Shown: positions 56,699 to 64,000 of the stretch, one piece after another
How positions within the stretch are numbered: the stretch's first letter is position 1
Layout: each line of letters starts with the position of its first letter
DNA from: Bryum argenteum
Lineage: Eukaryota > Streptophyta > Bryopsida > Bryales > Bryaceae
DNA: 64,000 nucleotides
NCBI GenBank assembly: GCA_037043015.1
Contig: CM073322.1
Span: forward strand, 33,625,364-33,689,363
Direction: 5' to 3'
The notes under the pieces: generated by a model
Databases searched by the model: none
What the model was told of the DNA's origin: nothing
What the model saw: only the letters and a program-made list of their open reading frames with translations
Translations under genes and position numbers: made by a program

Positions 56699-57433
56699 GA
56701 GCCAAATAACTTGGCTGCCGGAGAGCCACCAGGTCGAACGTCTTCGTCGCCCACAAGGCCAGGACGCAAGAACTGGGCGCGTGACGAAAAGGACGCTTTC
56801 CTGACAATAATGGTTGAAGCGCTCCAGTTTAGGAAGGGAAAAGTCTGGAACTTTGTTTCAGAAACCCTTGCTACGAGGTACAACATCCGTAGAAAGCCCA
56901 AGTCATGCGAGGATCTGTGGGGCACTCTTCAAAAGCAATACAAATTAATTCGAGACCATGAAAGCATGTGCAGCAATTCAGTTGGCCGAAAAAGCTACTT
57001 CATGATGGAAGAGGAGGAGAAAATCGCGCACAAGTTGCCCAAGTCATTCCCTTTGGAATGGTGCAAAATGATAGAAAAAATTAAGACGGCGAGGGGCAAG
57101 CTGAAGTGTGAGGAGAGCTGTAGCCCTTTGCAAGATGAGCCTGGCTATCATCTTCCCAAAGATGGATCAACAGACCCTCTTTCTAACCTTGAGTCCTGTC
57201 TCCAGTCCTGCTTCCAGGAAACTGAATCGATAAACTCGCATATCGATCTGCTCAGCTCCAATTCCTCACCAATGGCCGAGGAGTTGAAGTCCTATATCCA
57301 GAAAGTGTTGATGGACGCAGTTCAGCCCATAGCGTCGTTGCTGCAATGCCGAGAGAAGGAGGAGGAGGAGTATGAGGCCAAGCTTCAAAGTATAAAAAAG
57401 AAGAGGCAGGCCCTGGATTTGGAGGAGATGTAA
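56699..57433 (+). CDS. trihelix (Myb/SANT-like) transcription factor, 3' exon
   Basis: A 244-codon exon follows the acceptor CATATCAG and ends in LDLEEM. The trihelix DNA-binding domain begins GRKNWARDEKDAFLTIMVEA and continues KVWNFVSETLATRYNIRRKP, SCEDLWGTLQKQYKLIRDHE, with the three spaced aromatic positions of this fold (W, W, W) and the conserved fourth amphipathic helix around SFPLEWCKMIEKI. The C-terminus is a Glu/Lys-rich coiled coil (REKEEEEYEAKLQSIKKKRQ). No ATG precedes the domain in this frame, so an upstream exon must supply the start; the nearest plus-strand candidates are at 42133-42956. Likely a nuclear GT-element-binding regulator. Confidence 0.75.
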   Translation, partial: EPNNLAAGEPPGRTSSSPTRPGRKNWARDEKDAFLTIMVEALQFRKGKVWNFVSETLATRYNIRRKPKSCEDLWGTLQKQYKLIRDHESMCSNSVGRKSYFMMEEEEKIAHKLPKSFPLEWCKMIEKIKTARGKLKCEESCSPLQDEPGYHLPKDGSTDPLSNLESCLQSCFQETESINSHIDLLSSNSSPMAEELKSYIQKVLMDAVQPIASLLQCREKEEEEYEAKLQSIKKKRQALDLEEM

Positions 57434-58776
57434 CTAAAGCGTCGGCGTGCTGTGCAACATCCGCGTACTCGGAGCAAGGGCCGAACGAAGTAACTAGAGT
57501 GTTTGCATGTTCTTTTTCGGGTAGCTGATTTTTTGCTGGTTATATTAAGGAGGGGGATGGTCATAACAAGGAGGGGGGTGGTGATATTAAGGAGGGGTCT
57601 TGTGAGATCAAGGAGGGGATGGTGATGTGAGGGAACTATTGATTCACCCCATAGCATTTGTGGATGCGGAGGAGGTGAGGAAAATACATAAAGGGCGACT
57701 TCTCAACAAGAAATGAGTTTAATACTTCTCTTTGATGTACAAATGCACCACCAATCATTAAAGTATGTTCAGCATCAAACTCTCATTGAGGAGGATGTGC
57801 ACTCAACCTTCTCTTGCCTCTTTTCTGTAGCATTCTTCTTAGTAATACTGTGCAAAGCAGGTCTGCCTGGTGATTATTTAATTTTCAGCGGTTTACCCAT
57901 CACCAACATTCTCGCGAGAATCCCTCTTCCAAAACACAAGAGCAAGCACTTACGAGTTTCGACGACGGCATATTCAGCTTCCTGCACACATATTCTCATA
58001 ACGGATCGACAAACTTAGATCATACTAACTCGAGAATGCCTCGAGCGCAAGACAAAGCCAGGCAGACAATCGGAGAGAAGAATGCCAACTAAGACGACCC
58101 CATGGGCAGGGGCGAATAACTAAGCACTACCAGGGGCTAAATAGTACACCTCGACATCGAACATATGAAACACTCAGATGGCCACGCAACGTCGCAGAAG
58201 ATGAAGCTCAAAATGGAAATGCCATAGCTGACATTCCTAAAATTGTACACATGTAGCATCATGGCAGACACTGGTGTGCTTCGCACGTAATGGCTTGTCC
58301 ATTGTTCGTCTATTGGCGCATCACGAAGCGCAGCAATTATGAACCTAAGTATCTCCCCATGCACACGGTCAACAGTCCAGACCACGGGGAATGTCTAAGG
58401 TAAACGCACAGTAATAAGTTCAATGGAAACAGAGAGAGGCTGCAAGCTGACAGTTCCGTAAGCACATAAACAGATAAACATGTCTGACAACAATTGCGCA
58501 AGTTTTGAGTTAAAAGAGAGGAGTACACTTTCACGCAGCTTATGATACTCAGTGAGTGCTAACATGATTCTGAAGCCTGCTTATTAAGGAGTGCTATTTG
58601 CCACTAAATTATGATAGCAAAAGACTTCGATAGGACATTCACCACAAGCGACATGCCCCACTCCTTCCGCAGTCTCATTCCAGGACCTCCAACTCTGTAC
58701 GATCGAACAAAATCTCTAATAAGGTATTTCACAGATGGCTTGTATTTAAGGAAGAATGTCTACCCCTTGATGCTGC
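57434..58776. other. 3' regions; AGGAGGGG-rich stretch
   Basis: The 3'UTR of the trihelix gene includes imperfect AAGGAGGGG repeats (57548-57620). The 3'UTR of the minus-strand plastid gene lies at the right. No exon recognised. Confidence 0.45.
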
Positions 58777-60805
58777 CTAACTGAGATACTCCGGAACCAC
58801 AGTCACGGTTTCAACAACAGGAATTGCTGGCTGAATCTTGTAGAGTATGTCGGGTACGCCTGACTCGTCTCGTGCAACCTGTGCAAGCAGCACACCTCGA
58901 TGTCAGATTGAGATAATTCCGAAACAGAAAGAAGCAATTTAATGTGAACTTGTGCGCTTTCTTTAGTGCACGCACCATAATTTCTTCATCCAAAAACGAT
59001 ATGAGAAGCTGCCTTTCGTATGAACCCGCTGCATCCACCCACACAACACGAATCAATGCTAGTCAAAAAAGGCACATGTACTTAGAGGAACTTTGATAAA
59101 GAAAAGGGAAAGGGTCAAGGATGTACTCAGAGGAACTTTGATAAAGAAAAGGGAAAGGGTCAAGGATGTACTTAGAGGAACTTTGATGCCATTGCTGACC
59201 ACCTCTTTAACGGCAGCTGGGAGGCGCTCGACAGCCGCTACTACTTGGTCGTAGACACTCTTCAACTGCAATGGCACTTCGGAGACGTTAGGAGAAGAGA
59301 GAATGCCCTCTACATACTCCTCCTTCAAGCGTGTTGGTCCCTCGGCGGTGAGCTTAGTTGACAGCGTGACTGAGCTCTCGACCTGTCATGGCCAAACCAA
59401 GCGCATGAGGCAAAAGAGCTTCATCACTAGCGTATTCACATCAAATATTTGAGTACAGTCACAAAACTGGTGCAGCACTCTCGATTGCGATCGATAGAAA
59501 AGTTATATTTCGGGCTTACGCTGCCGAGAAGCTTTAAGGTTGCAGTGGCCTTCGTTGTCCCGTCAAGGATGACGATGTTCAGAGAGCTGAGGGACGCCAG
59601 TGTTGCTGGAAATCGTCTGCAAATAACAAACCACAACCTTAGTGAAGAAAACAACGAAAAGCAGATGAGAAATAGAAAAGTATCAGGAGCAATTCAGTAG
59701 CGAAGTTGCAAAATACTGGCAAGTCGGAAAGATGCGACGATTACTTGATAAGTGTCCGCGCTGCAGTGAGGCCGGGGCTGCGGGCTCCTGCCCACTTGAA
59801 CTCCCACAATCCTTCTAGTAGCGGAGACCTATCAAACAAGCACACGAAATCTGAAAGCTTAGAGGATGCATACATGGAGTCATATTGCACCGCTTTTGAT
59901 CATTAAGCAGTAAAGAGACTGATTTCATTCCAGAACGATTGGCCAGTAAAGACTATGAGCATATTCTCCAGGGAAACAAGCTTCAAGCTTGAACGGAAAA
60001 GTGATCGAAACAAGATTGCGGTTATCAATGCAACCAAAGAGCAGTGGAGGTGCGAGAATGGTGAGTACGTGGTCGGCCGTGGTGTGGGATTTAAACGCTC
60101 TAGAACAAGGAGCTTTTCATTAACGTTAATACGTGCAGCAGCATCCTGCTTTCCTGATGTCAAGGCTTCCACACCTCCCGCATCCGCAATCTGTCAAGCC
60201 AAACCCTAACCCCACTCAGCACTTTGAAAGAGAATATACAACTCCAAATTAATCACCTTAGAAACAAGGACATTTCTCAAACTGCTTAAGCACGATTCGA
60301 TTCCAGCTAGCTTGCTGATTCCTAGAACTTCTAACCATCTGAATGCGTCCTCATACACCAAAAACGATTCCTTAATCGAATGCTCCGGCTTGATTGCAAG
60401 CCGAAGTAAAGCCTGTCTACCGAAACCATGCGACTGCACGCATTGCACTTCAGTAAAGCCTCCTGTGTGGACAATGAAAAATTGTTCAGAAATGCTGGAC
60501 AAAAGGTAATGCGAGAAACTGACCGCAAGAAGAAGAGCTTCTTTCGCGGATTCGCGTTCCAATTCCTTGGCGGTGAATGTGCTCTGAAAATCCGAGGCAG
60601 CCGCCGCTCTACATTTCAAAGCTCCAATTCGAGCACCCTCGCTCACATTTACCTTCACCGCCTGCGACGTGAGGAACCGCTTGCTGAAACGAAGCCCCGT
60701 GGCGAAAGCAATTCGGTCCTCGCACGCCGGAGTAGAGGTGGAGCACATCGAAGAACTTGCCACATATTGATGCGGGCACAAAAGCGCCTGCGTTGCGAGC
60801 GCCAT
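58777..60805 (-). CDS. plastid-lipid-associated protein / fibrillin family
   Basis: Seven exons on the minus strand (60805..60524, 60190..60069, 59828..59745, 59616..59520, 59382..59172, 59028..58976, 58878..58777) close to 316 aa. The first ~70 residues are Ser/Ala/Arg-rich, a plastid transit peptide. The PAP/fibrillin domain includes LERLNPTPRPTTSPLLEGLW and EFKWAG, then RFPATLASLSSLNIVILDG, TLKLLGSVESSVTLSTKL, LKEEYVEGILSSP, and the terminal YERQLLISFLDEEIMVARDE with GVPDI. It most resembles the PAP8/PAP13-type subgroup (from memory, subgroup uncertain). Fibrillins are lipocalin-like proteins of thylakoids and plastoglobules. Exon 5 ends at a donor that is triplicated by a 45-bp tandem repeat. 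The gene is head to head with a second plastid gene. Confidence 0.88.
59075..59186 (-). repeat. 45-bp repeat spanning an exon-intron junction
   Basis: On the gene strand the unit GTTCCTCTAAGTACATCC... occurs twice fully and a third time partially, so the end of exon 5 and its donor (CTAA|GTACAT, CTGA|GTACAT, CTAA|GTACAT) exist in three copies. 45 bp is 15 codons and the frame stays open (VPLSTSLTLSLFFIK). Confidence 0.85.
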
Positions 60806-61710
60806 CCTGCTCCTAAAATATGCTTAAAAACCCTCAGTCAAAGCGCTCGATAGAACACACCCCACAAGAGGAATTCGGAACTTTATGGGGCTTGCAATCT
60901 GCAGAACGGTTGCGAACAAGAGTAGCGTGAATAGTGTAACTCAAGTGTGCGATGGACGTCACGAGAACCCGTTCGTACTATTCCAATAGAAAAAGGTAGG
61001 GAGCCTAGGCGCCCACCAGGCACGCTGCAGCTACACTTGAGCGGATGATCAAATGATGATGATGGAAGCGGCCGTGACTTGTCCGAATTGTGGCTTCCAG
61101 TTCTCGGTGCTTCCTGCTTCAGAGTTCCAGAATGACCGACTTACTAGATTCGGCATCAACCAATACGCTAAGTAATTATCTAATGAGATTCTGATGGCAT
61201 AAAATATATCTTGCTGAGCACCCCACCCCTAGCTAGAAATATGTCTCCTTCGTGCGATTTTGCTTACTCCTTCATGAGCCGTCGATTTTCAGAAAAAAAG
61301 GAATAACGACCATCAAGATAAGGCCATACTTCTTACTGGAGCACAGCGGAATCACTTAGTACTCGCTTTGTCTCTCAATTCCTCGTTGGCATGACTAGCT
61401 GGATGCATTCCATCAGATTCAAAGCCATGTGGTTAGTGCATGATTGAGGGTAATTCAGTTGTAGAAACTTCATCGAAAGTTATATAATCATGGGTTTGCT
61501 GTCGGGCACGTATTCGTATGGGAATGTGCAGGAAAAGCCCGTAAGCCGAAGATGGTTACAAGCGTCTTTGCGAGTGACTACCACGTTCGCATTGTAATAT
61601 AAGTTATCATCACATCTGCAGGGGGAGTCGATTGTGTCTTTAGTTTTCGTAGTTTCTGTCTCGCTCTCCAAGATTTGCATTTTGGGGACACTTTTTTGTT
61701 GCAAGTGTCA
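60806..61710. promoter_or_regulatory. bidirectional promoter region of two plastid genes
   Basis: About 0.9 kb separates the divergent fibrillin-type and hydroquinone-reductase start codons. No coding sequence is seen. Shared regulation is an inference from head-to-head layout and common plastid destination. Confidence 0.4.
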
Positions 61711-62949
61711 ATGGGTTCGCTCGCAGTTGGGCCCTGTCTTTCCACGCCGTTCCTGCCCTCGTCGCGCTCGTCACGAGTTTGTGGTGCGAGGAACTTTCAG
61801 CCCCGAATTCGAAAGCCAATCTCGTGCGCCATGGACGACGACAGCAGCAGTTCCAGCAGTTGGAGCTCCCCGGCGGATTTTGTGAAAGCCGTGGGGCAGA
61901 AGGTGTGGGGGCCGAGTCTGCCGCCTGGAGCATTGGTGAGCGTGGTGAAGGAGGTTTGGTCGACGGGATGGCTCACCATGATGGCGCAGCTGGCACCACC
62001 CACGGACAAGAAGGAGTACAACCGACCCAGCTGCCAGTTCCGCAATCGTCCCCTTTCTCCTCCGAAGCAAGGCCAATTCCACCTCTACGTCGCAATGGCA
62101 TGCCCCTGGGCCCATCGCGCTGCCATCGTGCACAGCCTCAAAGGCTTGCACGAAGCGGTCCCCATCTCCATCGCGGCTCCCGGCGCTACCGGCCTATGGG
62201 AATTTTCGCCCACGTCACAACAGCAAAGCGGCGCGCGTCTCACTCCGACTCTGGATAGAGCGAATGGGCTGAAGCGCTTGATGGACGTATACAAGTCACA
62301 GTCCGGGGGCTACAACGGCCGGTCCACGGTACCCATGATGTGGGATGCTACTCAGAAGCGAGTATTGAACAATGAGAGCGCGGACATCATCGAGATTCTG
62401 AATTCGGATTTCAACCATTTGGCTGCGAACCCTAACCTCGACCTCTCGCCGGCAAACCTCAAGGAGGAGATGGCGCAATGGAATGATCGGATATACCGGG
62501 ACATCAACAACGGCGTGTATCGATGTGGCTTCGCGCAATCGCAGGAAGCGTATGAGCTTGCAGTAGAGAGTTTGTTCGCAGCGCTTGACGAGGTAGATGC
62601 ACATTTGGCGACGTCGCGGTACCTTTGCGGGGAGATCTTCACTCTGGCGGACGTGCGCCTCTTCACCACGCTGTTTCGGTTCGACCCCGTGTACAACATT
62701 CTGTTCAAGTGCTCCAAGCAGAAGATCGCAGAGTACGCACATCTGGGAGAGTACATGCGCGATGTGTATCAGATTCCTGGTGTTGCATCCACTTGTGACT
62801 TGGACGCCATCATGTTCGGATACTACAAAGTGTTGTTTCCTTTGAACCCGGGCGGCATCTCCCCCGCCGTGCCACGAGTGGCCGACTCCCTGGCGCTTCT
62901 GGAGCCGCATCATCGCCACGAGTTATCTGCGAGTGTGGTGGCGCAGTAA
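61711..62949 (+). CDS. glutathionyl-hydroquinone reductase (xi-class GST), plastid
   Basis: Single exon, 412 aa from ATG at 61711 (an upstream in-frame start is only TTG). The first ~50 residues are Ser/Arg-rich (FLPSSRSSRVCGARNF), a likely plastid transit peptide. The thioredoxin-fold domain has the catalytic motif ACPWAHRAAIVHSLKGL, Cys at residue 131, and later STVPMMWDATQKRVLNNES with the SNES-like glutathione-binding site (NNES here). The helical domain includes NNGVYRCGFAQSQEAYELAV, RYLCGEIFTLADVRLFTTL and RFDPVYNILFKC, all ECM4/YqjG-family signatures. The enzyme reduces glutathionyl-hydroquinones, releasing GSSG, and may recycle quinones in the plastid. Usual length without transit peptide is ~330, as here. 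Confidence 0.92.
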   Translation: MGSLAVGPCLSTPFLPSSRSSRVCGARNFQPRIRKPISCAMDDDSSSSSSWSSPADFVKAVGQKVWGPSLPPGALVSVVKEVWSTGWLTMMAQLAPPTDKKEYNRPSCQFRNRPLSPPKQGQFHLYVAMACPWAHRAAIVHSLKGLHEAVPISIAAPGATGLWEFSPTSQQQSGARLTPTLDRANGLKRLMDVYKSQSGGYNGRSTVPMMWDATQKRVLNNESADIIEILNSDFNHLAANPNLDLSPANLKEEMAQWNDRIYRDINNGVYRCGFAQSQEAYELAVESLFAALDEVDAHLATSRYLCGEIFTLADVRLFTTLFRFDPVYNILFKCSKQKIAEYAHLGEYMRDVYQIPGVASTCDLDAIMFGYYKVLFPLNPGGISPAVPRVADSLALLEPHHRHELSASVVAQ

Positions 62950-64000
62950 TGCGAGCCAGCTGCAACATGCACATCCACCTCCTTCAATTATCCTTTGCCT
63001 TCTGCTACACTTGGTGAGTGTCCCATCTCTTGCGGCTCTCAATCAGATTTGCATTGGCAGAATGCTCGCATTGTAACTTACCTTTGTGATTGTTGCATCA
63101 GCTTTGTTGCTCGTAGATTGATGCATGAGGAGGTGCAAAATTCAAAATGATTCTGGAACTCAAAATTGAGACTCAGAACTGTGCAGGGTTTGAAATGGGA
63201 GAAGAAAAAGTGCACGCTCTGATACAGAGTTTCAGAGGCAGCAAAATGTTGAGGGCTTGCAAGGGCAGAAGTGGCGGATTGCTTGTAACTCACGATGCGA
63301 TTACGAAGATGAGGAGTCAACCATGATGCCGAAGCTGAGGGTTCAAACTGCTTCAATCAAATGATAACCTGCAATTGCGTGTGCAAGCTCTTTGCAAAGA
63401 CGGGAAATCAGGGTTGTGCGGACCACCATTACTGAGCTCAATCATGATTCAAAATTCCTTGTGCTCTGCTTTTATGAGATTATCACCTCAATTAACATGG
63501 TATCATGTTTCGACAACCCTTGTTATCAGAAAGAAACTTTGTAAAATTTCAAAAGTAAATTCTTAATAGTTCCAATAAAAATGTCATTTTGGCACTTATC
63601 ATAACTTGAGTTTTAGTGAATCTTCTCTGCTTAGCTCTAGCGGATCAAGAATAAAAGTAGGATGTTATCATCCTGGAGCGCCCACATACCACCATTCTTA
63701 CAGCCCAACCCAATTCCCAGAATGTGTCTTCAATTTTCCAGCTTGACATAGTGGTTATAGAATGTCATATGAGACATATGAGTAGAATGGTTGGAGGTAT
63801 TAAAGAGTTGATTTGAGGTCATTGGAGTAGTAGTTACTGTTTCTTTTTAAAGTGGGAGAACATGACGGAAGTATCTCACAATGTACATGACAGCGGTGGA
63901 GAATCCAATTGGATCAGTCTCAATAACAAGTTTTCGGTATCTTCTACTATTTGTGGTGAAAAAAATTCCCCAATGTAGAAATCCCTACAATATGCCACAA
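62950..64000. other. 3' flank, no further gene
   Basis: 3'UTR of the reductase gene followed by AT-rich spacer to the window end. Short frames have no motif. Confidence 0.45.

Noticed and set aside
61771..62919. Long minus-strand frames opposite the hydroquinone reductase
   Set aside because: Antisense shadows of a GC-rich conserved gene; no motif.

Overview
This window is nuclear DNA of a land plant, most likely a bryophyte (a moss fits best). Genes carry GT-AG introns of about 70-500 bp. Several products are plastid or plant-specific: ABCI10, a plastid-lipid-associated protein, a long SEIPIN, a PI31/PTRE1-type proteasome regulator and a trihelix factor. A sperm-tail PG-rich-repeat gene points to a plant with flagellated sperm. 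The species call is inference; no marker gene fixes it.

Layout. 0.1-8 kb is gene-dense: a PI-PLC-X-domain protein (minus), a DUF3429/TMEM69 membrane protein (plus) and an unusual protein with an MLKL/HeLo-like helical bundle, a degenerate U-box and an acidic Tyr-rich tail (plus). 8-21.9 kb is AT-rich repeat DNA. It holds a 112-bp Helitron derivative, a decayed LTR-type element with an RWP-RK pseudogene fragment, a 1,642-bp Helitron carrying a captured near-full-length protein-kinase pseudogene, a 975-bp element flanked by TTAA, and a 1,628-bp non-autonomous CACTA element containing a long hairpin and a T-tailed SINE. 21.9-27.7 kb holds SEIPIN (plus) and PI31 (minus), convergent. 28.5-30.2 kb is a nest of inverted SINE-like copies, palindromes and a second TTAA element.

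31.2-38 kb holds an SdpI/DUF1648-type membrane protein (minus), intronless ABCI10 (minus) and the ten-exon sperm-tail gene (plus). 38-42 kb is sparse, with an 18-bp minisatellite. 43.2-56.1 kb is one 12.9-kb CACTA (En/Spm) transposon with matching termini and a CTA target duplication. It carries a decayed TNP2-type transposase (minus) and a second decayed ORF set (plus). It appears to split a trihelix gene: acidic N-terminal exons lie to its left, and a DNA-binding exon that has no start codon of its own lies to its right. 58.8-63 kb holds a plastid-lipid-associated/fibrillin-type protein (minus) and a plastid-targeted glutathionyl-hydroquinone reductase (plus), head to head across about 0.9 kb.

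Exon models were spliced by hand from splice sites, reading-frame continuity and family motifs. The totals close in frame with no internal stop for all complete genes listed. No rRNA, tRNA or CRISPR was found.
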